From positions 62,001-126,000 of the forward strand of contig JAVJQA010000019.1 of the NCBI GenBank assembly GCA_040218045.1: a stretch of 64,000 bases of DNA. The letters are read 5' to 3'. The first letter of the stretch is position 1. Each line of letters starts with the position of its first letter. The stretch is from Marinoscillum sp040218045 (GTDB taxonomy: Bacteria > Bacteroidota > Bacteroidia > Cytophagales > Cyclobacteriaceae). This document shows positions 43,751 through 52,301 of the stretch, piece after piece. Under the pieces are notes generated by a model. It ran no database searches. It was not told the DNA's origin and saw only the letters and a program-made list of their open reading frames with translations. Both the position numbers and the translations under genes were made by a program.

Positions 43751-44139
43751 TGATTATTTGCCTCAATAAATGACAATACATTTCCACTAGGGTCTTTGAA
43801 CCAGCAAATCGAAGGGCCGTCTTCTGCGGATTCTGCCCTCATAATGCCATCCTCATCTTGCCACAACCCATCATATTTTTCTAATGAGATACCGTGTTTG
43901 GCAAGGTGTTCTGCTGCTTCTTCAATATTTGGCACAACGAGGTTCAGTACTGTAAATGTTGCCGGGATGTGCTGCTCATTTTTTGGATAGAGAAAAACCT
44001 CATGTTCATCAGCAATGAATACATGCACACCCATTTTGTCTTTTTTGGTTTTTAGTCCCAGCACTTTGTTGTAAAACTTTTCTGAACTATCAAGATCAAT
44101 GACAGAAAAGGAGCTGAATATATTTTGAGGGTTTATCAT
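43747..44139 (-). CDS. VOC superfamily protein
   Basis: 130 residues with the two VOC modules: IFSSFSVIDLDSSEKFYNKVLGL, a central strand VFIADEHEVFLYP, then FTVLNLVVPNIEEAAEHLAKHGI and GPSICWFKDPSGNVLSFIEAN with the terminal Glu metal ligand. Function unknown. It heads the operon with the alphaCTD-like and DUF1801 genes (ATGA overlap). A matching TTG-N19-TAACTTTG promoter lies 24 bp upstream and the repeated motif 31 bp above that. Confidence 0.9.
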   Translation of the reverse strand: MINPQNIFSSFSVIDLDSSEKFYNKVLGLKTKKDKMGVHVFIADEHEVFLYPKNEQHIPATFTVLNLVVPNIEEAAEHLAKHGISLEKYDGLWQDEDGIMRAESAEDGPSICWFKDPSGNVLSFIEANNQ

Positions 44140-44162
44140 ATCATTAAGTATTTATTTCATTT

Positions 44163-44228
44163 CAAAGTTAATTTGATGTCTTCCAGAATCAAACCGTAAA
44201 AACGGCAGCCTAAGGGGGTGATTCCGCC
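44163..44228 (-). promoter_or_regulatory. Promoter and upstream motif of the VOC/alphaCTD/DUF1801 operon
   Basis: On the minus strand TTG (44190-44192), 19 bp, TAACTTTG (44163-44170): exact consensus. On the plus strand the motif AACGGCA (44201-44207), 6 bp, GGGGGTGAT (44214-44222), then T and CCG lies just beyond the -33. The same motif occurs before the dead VOC gene (39184-39211), 22 of 28 bases identical. Confidence 0.75.
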
Positions 44229-44280
44229 ATTGATTATTTCCTATTTCATTATAACTTGATAGCATGAAAAAACAATTGCT

Positions 44281-44802
44281 ATGGAAGTAAATGATGCAGC
44301 TAATTTGATCCCTCTGAGAACCAACCTTAGCGCTGAAATTGAGATTTGGGCCGATTTAGGATGCGGTGCCGGTACCTTTACCTATGCTCTGGCCATGCAA
44401 TTAAATCCACAAAGTACGATTTATGCGGTGGATACCGATTATCAGTCTTTACAAACCACTTACAACCAGGTGGAAATAGCTTTTGTACAATCCAATTTTG
44501 AAACGAGTTTAGCGCAACTTCCGGGTCTCCATGGTGTGCTGATGGCCAACTCCTTACATTTCATAAAGGATAAGAAGAGTTTCCTGCTTGGTTTGAAAAG
44601 TAAACTGATCCATCAGAGTAAGTTGATTATAGTGGAATATGATACCAGTAATGCGAACAACTGGGTGCCTTATCCAATCAACTTTATTGCCCTAAGGGAT
44701 CTGATTAGTGAGGTGGGCTTCCAAAATATTGAGAAAATAGGAGAACGTACCTCAATGTATCAAAGCAGAATGTATGCCTTAAAAGCAACAAAAGTTAGCT
44801 GA
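44281..44802 (+). CDS. Class I SAM-dependent methyltransferase
   Basis: 173 residues. Rossmann-type SAM loop IWADLGCGAGTFTYALA (about 22-38), acidic residue DTDYQ for the ribose (about 53), LMANSLHFIKDKKSF near 87, and a C-terminal strand ...KIGERTSMYQSRMYALKA. Short for the family and ending in the small cytosolic type; substrate unknown. Divergent from the VOC operon, with the shared motif between. Its 3' end overlaps the convergent HIRAN gene by 8 bp. Confidence 0.85.
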   Translation: MEVNDAANLIPLRTNLSAEIEIWADLGCGAGTFTYALAMQLNPQSTIYAVDTDYQSLQTTYNQVEIAFVQSNFETSLAQLPGLHGVLMANSLHFIKDKKSFLLGLKSKLIHQSKLIIVEYDTSNANNWVPYPINFIALRDLISEVGFQNIEKIGERTSMYQSRMYALKATKVS

Positions 44803-45136
44803 CCAGTTCGATGCGTATCCCAACACCCAGCATTTTGTCACCATTGACCCACAGTGCCCTGGCATAGATGGTCGTTTGATTGATCAGAGCTGGTTTCACT
44901 TTTTCGGCAAGGTCTGATTTAAGAAAACCAATTTGATTTCTATTTTTAGATAGGACTTTAATAGCATTCGGGTCAAACTCATTATCCGGATCTAGTTCAA
45001 GGTATAAGGCATCTTCTTCTTTTACTTCACTTTTGATAATAGATTGCCTTGAGGTACCGTCCTGATTGGAATGAGAGACCCCAACCACTTTGGATTCGTA
45101 CACAAACGCTGAGGGTATTTTTATGATTTTGGCCAT
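44795..45136 (-). CDS. Stand-alone HIRAN-domain protein
   Basis: 113 residues from the ATG at 45136; a TTG at 45142 is possible. The HIRAN pattern fills the protein: KVVGVSHSNQDGTSRQ, LELDPDNEFDPNAIKVLSKN, IGFLKSDLAEKVKPAL. HIRAN binds DNA 3' ends in HLTF-like helicases; a domain alone might sense damaged or stalled forks. No helicase is nearby. Its 3' end overlaps the methyltransferase by 8 bp on the opposite strand. Confidence 0.85.
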   Translation of the reverse strand: MAKIIKIPSAFVYESKVVGVSHSNQDGTSRQSIIKSEVKEEDALYLELDPDNEFDPNAIKVLSKNRNQIGFLKSDLAEKVKPALINQTTIYARALWVNGDKMLGVGIRIELVS

Positions 45137-45195
45137 ACTCAAAGACTAAATTTATAAAGTCTTGGTGAGTAATGGAAGATGGCCTGCACAATTGT

Positions 45196-45221
45196 GCCAC
45201 AAGCTTTGGAAAGCTTGTGGC
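45196..45221. terminator. Perfect 11-bp hairpin between the GNAT and HIRAN genes
   Basis: GCCACAAGCTT (45196-45206) and AAGCTTGTGGC (45211-45221) with a 4-nt loop. A TTTT run follows on the plus strand only, so it fits plus-strand termination beyond the methyltransferase or acts with the GNAT gene whose stop is 21 bp away. Confidence 0.6.
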
Positions 45222-45241
45222 CTTTTGCTAGCTGTCAATTT

Positions 45242-45532
45242 CTATATAAAGTTGTAAGCTAGTTTTCTGTATCCCGGATTATGATCCATCACATCTCTTA
45301 CAAAAGGACATGTTGGCTTCACTCTTAAGTCATGATTTGCGGCATATTCGAGCGCATGCTCGGCCAGGGAGTGACCTACACCTTCATGTCTGGATTCCTG
45401 GGGTACAAAAGTAGAAATGAAATCAATGTATTTGTGACCATGAGGTATATAGTCGAGCTCAGCTTTTCCGCCATTTACTTCTGCATAAAACCTTTGGTTG
45501 TCATCGTCGTGCTTGATTTTGAGATTTTCCAT
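45242..45532 (-). CDS. Small GNAT-like N-acetyltransferase (NATD1/YidJ type)
   Basis: 96 residues. Short GNAT fold with the acetyl-CoA loop SRHEGVGHSLAEHALEYA (about 47-64) and the late strand VKPTCPFVRDVMDHNPGYRKLA, a typical end of this small subfamily. No substrate known. It is a single-gene unit. Confidence 0.85.
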   Translation of the reverse strand: MENLKIKHDDDNQRFYAEVNGGKAELDYIPHGHKYIDFISTFVPQESRHEGVGHSLAEHALEYAANHDLRVKPTCPFVRDVMDHNPGYRKLAYNFI

Positions 45533-45678
45533 GATTCTTTTCGTTTTTGGGTTTAAAAAGGAGTTAGGTTCATGTACTTAACAATATCGTGCCATGTGCG
45601 AGATAGTTTCAAAATCGAAGATTTTTGACGTTCACCATGTAAGAAAATCCCACAAAATGTTGGATAAAACGGCGTAGA

Positions 45679-46596
45679 TTAAACCTCTTCTTTGTTGAGT
45701 TTGAGATGCAATGGCGAAATCTCATCTCCCCAATAAATAGTGCGGTGTGGAAATGGAATTTCAATACCACTACCATCAAATGCTGCCTTGAGTCTCTTGT
45801 TAAACTCTCTGCCCACCACCCATTGCTGGATAGGTAAAGTCTTTATTCTTGCTTTGATCACTACTGCACTGTCCCCGAACTTATCCAAACCAAAGATTTC
45901 AATTGGTTCAATGATTTTATCTTTATAGTCCCCGTCAGCTTGAAGTTGGGTACCCACTTCTTTGATTATTTCAATAACCTGATCCACATTTTCTTTATAA
46001 GCAACCCCAATGTCAAAAACCATGGCAGACCAATCTTTGGTCATGTTGGCTAGGGTATTGATTTTACCATTTTGAAATGTATGAACCACACCAGATAGAT
46101 CTCGGAGGGTGATGGTTCTTAGGTTCACTTTTTCTACCAAACCCCCAGTGCCGTTGACTATTGCCACGTCACCTGTTCTTATTCTGTTTTCAAGCAGGAG
46201 AAAGAATCCAGAAATGCCATCGCGGACAAGCTCTTGAGCTCCAAAACCTACAGCCAGCCCAACGATACCTGCACCAGCAAGAATAGGGGCAATGTCCATT
46301 CCCAACTGTTTCAAAAAGATCAGAATGAAGACAGCCCACATAGAAATCACTACTATACCGCGTGCAATACCGATGAGTGTGGTCGCACGTTTTTCCTTTT
46401 CCAATTGGTTGTCATTATCATTCTGAACATGTGCGATTATTGCTTTTCTGAGACGTCTTAGAGCCGCCTTCATTATCCATAAGGTGATAATAAAAACTAC
46501 AATAATGAGTAAAAGTGCTGGTACGGTTTCAACTGACCAGTTGATGAATTTATCGAATAGGGTCTCGTAGAATTCTTCGGTGAATAGATCTTTCAT
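45679..46596 (-). CDS. MscS-family mechanosensitive channel
   Basis: 305 residues. Three TM helices: LLIIVVFIITLWIM near 30, VVISMWAVFILIFL near 75, and the pore-lining TM3 with GAGIVGLAVGFGAQELVRDGISGFFLL (Ala/Gly pattern, about 107-133), then the cytoplasmic beta domain (GDVAIVNGTGGLVEKVNLRTITLRDLSG) and alpha/beta domain ending with PFPHRTIYW. Releases solutes on hypo-osmotic shock. Divergent from the heme-binding gene. Confidence 0.94.
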   Translation of the reverse strand: MKDLFTEEFYETLFDKFINWSVETVPALLLIIVVFIITLWIMKAALRRLRKAIIAHVQNDNDNQLEKEKRATTLIGIARGIVVISMWAVFILIFLKQLGMDIAPILAGAGIVGLAVGFGAQELVRDGISGFFLLLENRIRTGDVAIVNGTGGLVEKVNLRTITLRDLSGVVHTFQNGKINTLANMTKDWSAMVFDIGVAYKENVDQVIEIIKEVGTQLQADGDYKDKIIEPIEIFGLDKFGDSAVVIKARIKTLPIQQWVVGREFNKRLKAAFDGSGIEIPFPHRTIYWGDEISPLHLKLNKEEV

Positions 46597-46739
46597 TCTT
46601 AATCGTTTGGGTAAAAAAAATTAACCCCAAATTGGTTAAAAATGTTGGCATACATTATTATTTCCTTAACTGAGGGAGCATTTCTTGATGATCTTTATTG
46701 AGTTTTTCATAATTTTAATACGATCATAAAGCTTTAAAC

Positions 46740-47165
46740 ATGAAAAAATCATTTTTTACCTCAGTAATTGTGTTCACTCTATTTTTTAGTGCTCATGATT
46801 TATTTGCACAAAAAGAAGGGCCTGAGAAGACAAGGGTATTACTTGCTAATACGGCAGATTCAACCCAACTTCTGTCTTATCCTATGGATGTGATGGCCAT
46901 TATTACCAATAAATGTTTGGGTTGTCATTCCCCAAATGCCAGAAATGAAGAGTCGCGGGACGCACTTCAATGGATAGAATTGCAGTCCATGGGAGCTGTA
47001 GATATCGTTGCTACACTTGATGAAGTATCAGAAGTGCTGGAAGAGGGTAGCATGCCTCCGGAAAAGATGTTGGAACGATTTCCACATTTGAAGCTCACAG
47101 ATGAAGAAGTTGCTTTGCTGAAGGCATGGGTAGAATCAACGCTAACTGAAGTGATGGGTGAATAA
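46740..47165 (+). CDS. Exported heme-binding-domain protein with CxxCH
   Basis: 141 residues with a signal peptide (SFFTSVIVFTLFFSAHDLFAQ). One c-type heme site, NKCLGCHSPN (CxxCH near residues 60-64), followed by the helical region of the short heme-binding domain with GSMPPEKM near 106, where Met supplies a possible sixth ligand. Probably electron transfer or heme sensing in the periplasm. It overlaps the next gene by a few codons if that gene uses the GTG at 47158; with the chosen ATG the gap is 1 bp. Confidence 0.88.
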   Translation: MKKSFFTSVIVFTLFFSAHDLFAQKEGPEKTRVLLANTADSTQLLSYPMDVMAIITNKCLGCHSPNARNEESRDALQWIELQSMGAVDIVATLDEVSEVLEEGSMPPEKMLERFPHLKLTDEEVALLKAWVESTLTEVMGE

Positions 47166-47166
47166 G

Positions 47167-47625
47167 ATGGTTCGAAATATTGGCTTAGGTTTATTGGCTA
47201 TTCTGCTAATCCTTCAGTTCGTTGGGCCTTCCCGACCCGAAGTTATAGAGGACAATCCCGGGGACATACTCCTAGCTAGTTCTCCTTCTGTAGAGATTGC
47301 TGGTACCTTAAGGTCTGCCTGCTATGATTGCCATTCAATGGAAACGAAATACCCCTGGTATGGATATGTGGCACCTATATCCTGGTACCTGATTGAGCAC
47401 ATCGAGCATGGCAGGGAAGAGCTGAATTTTTCTACATGGACGGATTTGGATAAAAGGGCTAAGTTGAGAGTACTCAAAGATATCCAGGAGGAAGTAGAGG
47501 AAAAGAAAATGCCGCTTGAGTCTTATGCAGATTTACATGAGGAGGCAGAGCTAACCGAGGAGCAACGTGCGTCGATTGTTCAATGGGCGAAAGCCTTAGC
47601 TATAGATGTGCTTAAACAAAAGTGA
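47167..47625 (+). CDS. Membrane-anchored heme-binding-domain protein with CxxCH
   Basis: 152 residues from the ATG at 47167. An N-terminal TM anchor (IGLGLLAILLILQFVGPSRP) precedes one heme site, SACYDCHSMETKYPWYG (CxxCH), followed by ISWYLIEHIEHGREELNFS and ends in a helical KKMPLESY region with a possible Met ligand. Matches the DUF-type haem-binding domain of Bacteroidota. Pairs with the preceding heme protein and may form a small electron-transfer unit. Confidence 0.88.
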   Translation: MVRNIGLGLLAILLILQFVGPSRPEVIEDNPGDILLASSPSVEIAGTLRSACYDCHSMETKYPWYGYVAPISWYLIEHIEHGREELNFSTWTDLDKRAKLRVLKDIQEEVEEKKMPLESYADLHEEAELTEEQRASIVQWAKALAIDVLKQK

Positions 47626-47657
47626 GCAGGAATAATCTGTGGGCTGCATGAAAAATA

Positions 47658-47695
47658 AAGACCACTATTTGGGCTTGAGCCCAAATAGTGGTCTT
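47658..47695. terminator. Bidirectional terminator overlapping the acyltransferase stop
   Basis: Perfect 18-nt inverted repeat: AAGACCACTATTTGGGCT (47658-47675), 2-nt loop, AGCCCAAATAGTGGTCTT (47678-47695). The TAG of the acyltransferase gene (47665-47667, minus) lies inside the arm, so the gene's last codons form part of the hairpin. It serves both convergent genes. Confidence 0.85.
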
Positions 47696-48708
47696 ATAAT
47701 TTGAATTCTTCTGATACCTTCATAACTGGCGAAACACCCTGCGAAGGTGAATAGCACCAGCGCAAAAAGCTTAAGCCATGGATTTATTCCTAAAGGGAAA
47801 ATTAGGACACTGCCTAAATACAGGAAAATCATGTGTACGATGTAGATTGGATACGCAGCAGGGCTCAAGTATGTTAGTGCTCTATTGCTCTTATTTAAAT
47901 ACTTGTATCCGATACCCAGCATGGTGAAGACCCATAAATTGGATTCCAGGGACATCAGGTATATAGGGGATTTAAGATTAAATTCTGCAATCCGCAATAC
48001 ATATAATCCCAAAGCCAATACTCCGCATATCCACCAGGTTTTACTGATCATTTGCCAGAACTTATCTCCACTGATGACACAGCAAAAGCCAAAAAAGAAA
48101 ACCAGTAGACCCAACACATATCCATGGAGTGTCTGCGCATATAATTCAAATATGGCTGGTTTGATAAGCCATGCTTCAGTAGCGCAACCTACGATAATGA
48201 TCAATAGTCCGGCAGGTCCTGAAAACAGTTGGTGAATAACCTTGCTAATCCTATGATTATCACTCTTAAGAAAGAAAAGAAGTGGACTGAGTACCAGGGT
48301 ATAAGTGAAGATGTTTCCTAAAAACCACAGATGGCCAGCATTAGGCATGAAGTTAAATGGTATCTTGAAATGATACTGAAGAATAAATATGTGAATGGGT
48401 ACAATACATACCAGTCCAAAGATAAATGGTATTAGGATCCTTCTGCTTCTTTCTAGGAGTAAGGATTTCCAGTCACGTTTCTTTATTGCAAAGGCCACGC
48501 CCATACCGGATACAAAAAACAGGAATGGAATACGCCATACATTGAGCATGGCCATGATAGTCCATATTTCTGTCAAGCTTTCATTATTTCGGATAAACCC
48601 AATCATAGGAGCCCATGGTTGAAAGGCTATGCTGATGTGATAGATCAGTAACAATCCGATGGCTATGACTCTTAACCAGTCGATATCGTATCGTCGTTGG
48701 ATTTCCAT
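47665..48708 (-). CDS. Membrane acyltransferase (acyltransferase_3/OpgC type)
   Basis: 347 residues with about ten TM helices. Opening RRYDIDWLRVIAIGLLLIYHISIAFQP is typical (catalytic His in YHIS), followed by RSRRILIPFIFGLVCIVP. O-acylates a polysaccharide, glycan or lipid at the inner membrane; substrate unknown. Its start is 1 bp from the stop of the upstream ankyrin gene, so the two are co-transcribed. Confidence 0.9.
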   Translation of the reverse strand: MEIQRRYDIDWLRVIAIGLLLIYHISIAFQPWAPMIGFIRNNESLTEIWTIMAMLNVWRIPFLFFVSGMGVAFAIKKRDWKSLLLERSRRILIPFIFGLVCIVPIHIFILQYHFKIPFNFMPNAGHLWFLGNIFTYTLVLSPLLFFLKSDNHRISKVIHQLFSGPAGLLIIIVGCATEAWLIKPAIFELYAQTLHGYVLGLLVFFFGFCCVISGDKFWQMISKTWWICGVLALGLYVLRIAEFNLKSPIYLMSLESNLWVFTMLGIGYKYLNKSNRALTYLSPAAYPIYIVHMIFLYLGSVLIFPLGINPWLKLFALVLFTFAGCFASYEGIRRIQIIRPLFGLKPK

Positions 48709-48709
48709 A

Positions 48710-49276
48710 CTATTGTAGAATTGTCACGATTTCCGGTCGTGTTTTTTCTATATACTCCATATCAACCTTTACACCCATAGGGCTCAGTTGTTGCTTCATC
48801 ATCTCATAGATAGGCTTCACGTCGGCAAAAGGGCCAGCAACAGACTCAAGTGCTGTGGCTCCGTAGTTATTTCTGATCGATTTGTCAGCACCATTCATAA
48901 TGAGCAGGTGAACCATTTCTTTTTTACAGAAAAACGCTGCTGTGTGCAAGGCAGTAGAGCCCTCATTGTTGGTAAAGTTGACTTTCACTCCGGCATCAAG
49001 TAATTCCTTTGCGATCTCTGGTTGACCAAATAATGATGCGGTAATCAAAGGACTGGAGCCGCCAAATGGGTCAGGAGCATTGAGGTCGGACCCAGCCTCA
49101 ATGTGTTGTTTTACTACATCCAGGTTACCACTGATCACAGCAGTGTGAATGTCCACGTCCGGAGCACCAGCTGCTTTTTCATTTGTGTTGTTCGATGATT
49201 GGCCACAACTAAGTAGCGCAGTGAATAGGAATGTTACTAGTGTGTAAATACCGAATTTTGTGTTTCTGTTTTTCAT
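48710..49276 (-). CDS. Ankyrin-repeat lipoprotein
   Basis: 188 residues with lipobox TALLSCGQ. Ankyrin repeats: HTAVISGNLDVVKQHIEAGSDLNAPDPFGGSSPLITASLFGQPEIAKELLDAGVKVNFTNNEGSTALHTAAFFCKKEMVHLLIMNGADKS, read as separate repeats of about 33 residues each, followed by a capping segment. Binds a protein partner in the envelope, unknown. Followed by the acyltransferase with a 1-bp gap. Confidence 0.9.
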   Translation of the reverse strand: MKNRNTKFGIYTLVTFLFTALLSCGQSSNNTNEKAAGAPDVDIHTAVISGNLDVVKQHIEAGSDLNAPDPFGGSSPLITASLFGQPEIAKELLDAGVKVNFTNNEGSTALHTAAFFCKKEMVHLLIMNGADKSIRNNYGATALESVAGPFADVKPIYEMMKQQLSPMGVKVDMEYIEKTRPEIVTILQ

Positions 49277-49458
49277 TTCGTTTTTGTTTTATTTTGATAA
49301 TTGCAAAGTTGAAAATTGACTGTCAGGTGCTGTTATCATGGATGTAGCGAAAAGAATGAAGTTTGGAGCACGGGTATCAATTATGACGAAACCATATAAA
49401 TTATGACGCAAAGAGGTACATTTGGAGCTAAGTATGATCAGGAATAAATGCGTCTTAA

Positions 49459-51486
49459 ATGAAAAGTGAATTCATCATACGAATCACCGAGTGCACACTT
49501 GAGAACCTATCTAACGAGCAATTTGGGGTTTCTGAATTGTCAGAGAAAATAGGAATGAGCCGTTCGAATCTGTTACGACGAATAAAGAGTGAGACCGGGA
49601 AGTCTGCTAGCCAGTTTATTCGTCAGGTACGTCTGGAGGAGGCCATGACGCTTCTTTCAGCTAAGGATTACAATGTTTCGGAGGTGTCGCATCAGGTAGG
49701 ATTCAGCAGCACATCATACTTTATCAAATGTTTCAGGGAGCATTATGGATATCCTCCCGGAGAGGTGGGCAAGAAGCCAATTTCCTCTGCTTTATCAAAA
49801 GCGTCCCGAAGATCGTATAAGCCTCATGTCTTGATTGGAGCAGTCGTAATCTTTGTAATATCTTTTGGAGCTCTCTGGATTTATCAACCTGATAAACCAA
49901 AGTCTACGGAGAAGTCCATAGCTATCCTACCTTTTAAAAATGACAGTAACGACTCATCAAATATTTACCTGATCAATGGACTCATGGAGTCAACCTTAAG
50001 CCACCTTCAAAAAATCAAGGATTTAAGAGTTGTTAGTCGCACTTCAGTTGAGAAATACAGGGGAAGCAGTATGTCGATCCCTGAGATTGCCAAAGAACTA
50101 CCGGTAGGCTACTTTGTAGAAGGTAGTGGTCAGAAAGTAGATAACAAAATACTGCTAAACATACAATTGATTGAGGCATCCACTGACCGTCACATTTGGT
50201 CAAGGCAATATCATAGGCAGGTCACAGATATTTTCCAGCTTCAACAGGAGATCGCTAAAAATATTGCGCGAGAAATAGAGGTAGCAATTACACCTGCTGA
50301 AGAGGAGCGGATAGATCAAATTCCCACCGCTAATTTGGATGCTTATGATAGTTTTCTGAAAGGAGTGGAAATCATGAATACTGGCGGCGCGTCTGGGCTA
50401 CAAGAAGCCATATCTTATTATGAGAAAGCCATTAAATATGATCCTGAGTTTGGTGTAGCGTATGGCAATATGGCCATTTGCTATTACTATATGGACTTCT
50501 ATCAAGCAGACAAGAAGTTTGTGGAAAAAGTAAATAGTAACGCTGACAAAGCATTACTCTATGACCCCAAGGCATTGGAGAGTTTGACGGCCAAAGCCTA
50601 CTATTACATTCAAATAAAAGAATACGAACTGGCCATACCTTATTTGGAGCGGGCTCATGAATTTTATCCCAATTCAGCTCATCTAATAAACATGATGTCC
50701 AATTTCTACACTAATAACCTTCCAAACACGGCCAAGTATTTAGAGTATGCCCTGAAAGGTATTCGGCTGGAGGTAGGAGTGAATGATTCATTGACAAATA
50801 GCTATTTGTATCTCCACCTCAGCAATGCTTTGATTCAAAATGGGTTTGTGAAAGAGGCTAATAAGTACATTGATGTTTCGCTTGATTACAGTTTAAATAA
50901 CTACTACTCCGACTATTTGAAAGTGTTCATAAGATTAGCTCAACATGGAGACATGCGAAAAGCCGAACAACAACTCCTGGTTGAATTGGCAAAAGACACG
51001 ACTCGTGTCGACATCACACAGGATATAGCTAAACTTAATTTCTACATGCGAGATTATGAACGTGCCTTTGAGTACTATAAGCGATTTCTTAACCTCCGTG
51101 AGAAGAATGGGTTGGATGTCTTTCAGCTGGAAGACCTTAAAGTGGGTATCACATATGAGAAAATGGGTTATGAAGAGGAGGCGCAATACTATATAGAAGA
51201 GTTCAAGAATTATGTGGATAACGATCGCTCTATTTACAAAGACCTCAGTCTCATGTCTTATTACGCGTATGTTGGCGATACCACAAAAGCAATAGAACAC
51301 CTCAGATTGTTCACGGAGGAAGAAAATTACCCGTATTGGATTGTCTTGTTCCTGGAATTGGATCCTGAATGTGAAAATTTGGTGTCCATTCCGGAGGTGC
51401 AAGGACTCATGGATAAAATAAAAAAGAAGTTTTGGAAAGGGCACGATGAGCTAGAGGCTACATTAAAAGAACAAGGGCTGATCTAA
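49459..51486 (+). CDS. AraC-HTH protein with TolB/FlgO-like and TPR domains (one-component regulator)
   Basis: 675 residues. AraC HTH first (residues about 10-100: SELSEKIGMSRSNLLRRIKSETGKSASQFIRQVRLEEAMTLL, and the second helix pair SHQVGFSSTSYFIKCFREHYGYPP), then a TM helix (VLIGAVVIFVISFGALWIYQ, about 122-142), a TolB/FlgO-like sandwich (KSIAILPFKNDSNDSSNIYLINGLMESTLSHLQ, about 150-270), and TPR repeats (about 285-640). The regulator DNA-binding part lies in the cytoplasm, the rest outside: a membrane one-component sensor. Target genes unknown; the neighbouring lipoprotein at 51537 may be one. Confidence 0.9.
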   Translation: MKSEFIIRITECTLENLSNEQFGVSELSEKIGMSRSNLLRRIKSETGKSASQFIRQVRLEEAMTLLSAKDYNVSEVSHQVGFSSTSYFIKCFREHYGYPPGEVGKKPISSALSKASRRSYKPHVLIGAVVIFVISFGALWIYQPDKPKSTEKSIAILPFKNDSNDSSNIYLINGLMESTLSHLQKIKDLRVVSRTSVEKYRGSSMSIPEIAKELPVGYFVEGSGQKVDNKILLNIQLIEASTDRHIWSRQYHRQVTDIFQLQQEIAKNIAREIEVAITPAEEERIDQIPTANLDAYDSFLKGVEIMNTGGASGLQEAISYYEKAIKYDPEFGVAYGNMAICYYYMDFYQADKKFVEKVNSNADKALLYDPKALESLTAKAYYYIQIKEYELAIPYLERAHEFYPNSAHLINMMSNFYTNNLPNTAKYLEYALKGIRLEVGVNDSLTNSYLYLHLSNALIQNGFVKEANKYIDVSLDYSLNNYYSDYLKVFIRLAQHGDMRKAEQQLLVELAKDTTRVDITQDIAKLNFYMRDYERAFEYYKRFLNLREKNGLDVFQLEDLKVGITYEKMGYEEEAQYYIEEFKNYVDNDRSIYKDLSLMSYYAYVGDTTKAIEHLRLFTEEENYPYWIVLFLELDPECENLVSIPEVQGLMDKIKKKFWKGHDELEATLKEQGLI

Positions 51487-51536
51487 ATGGAGAGTTTAGT
51501 TCAGTGTACCTTTAATAAAGGATTCATACTCTTTCA

Positions 51537-52301
51537 ATGAAATGGAAAACCTTCTATATACTAGTGGTGATGTCTTTCGCAATTGCCTGTGACGAAATTG
51601 AAGATCCTTTTTCGGGTTGCATTTTGGAAAGTATTCAGTTTGACTCGTACAATCGGCTAGAGTTCATGACACTCTCTGGTGGCATGGTTTACCAGGTCCG
51701 TCAGGTTTATGAATACGAGGATGAGTACAAAACATTAGCGTCTTTCCAGTTCACATACTATCAAGATTCAATCGTTGTGAAAGATCAGCTGGAACCTGGT
51801 AAACTTCCATACCTAACTGTGAGCCTTGCCAATGATCTACCAATTCAAGTAGTTAAATATTTCCCTTCGGCGGATGTTCAGATCATCCATGATTTCACTT
51901 ATAGTGACGAATTTATTAGAATTGACCTCACACGTTTAGCCAGCAATGGAGAATCCCTGCATGCCGCTTATGCTTTTTATCATATGAATAAAGAAGGGAA
52001 TGTAGAACGAATAGAGCGTTATGAAATAGAGAGTGAAAACCTAAATAACTTTGAAAAAGTAGAGGATCGATCTTTTGTTTATGATTTTTACAACAATCCA
52101 TTCAAGGGTTTATTCCTTCCATTTTTTGCGAATTCTGAACTTCCTGATATCAAGTTCTTTTCTAAAAACAATATTCTCGATATACAAGAGCAAAATCAGG
52201 TATATCGCTATACTTATCAATATGGGGAAGAAAAAAGCACTAGGGTTTTAACCGATCCAAATGGCCAATCTGTAGAATTCAGTTATCTGAATTGCCCGTA
52301 A
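51537..52301 (+). CDS. Hypothetical lipoprotein, beta-rich
   Basis: 254 residues with lipobox FAIAC. No family recognised. The body is made of beta strands rich in Tyr and Phe (YQVRQVYEYEDEYKTLASFQFTYYQDS as two strands; TYQYGEEKSTRV near the end), reminiscent of RHS/YD-like lipoproteins of Bacteroidota that read out as unfolded hairpins. The 3' end overlaps the convergent DUF6807 gene by 19 bp. Confidence 0.7.
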   Translation: MKWKTFYILVVMSFAIACDEIEDPFSGCILESIQFDSYNRLEFMTLSGGMVYQVRQVYEYEDEYKTLASFQFTYYQDSIVVKDQLEPGKLPYLTVSLANDLPIQVVKYFPSADVQIIHDFTYSDEFIRIDLTRLASNGESLHAAYAFYHMNKEGNVERIERYEIESENLNNFEKVEDRSFVYDFYNNPFKGLFLPFFANSELPDIKFFSKNNILDIQEQNQVYRYTYQYGEEKSTRVLTDPNGQSVEFSYLNCP

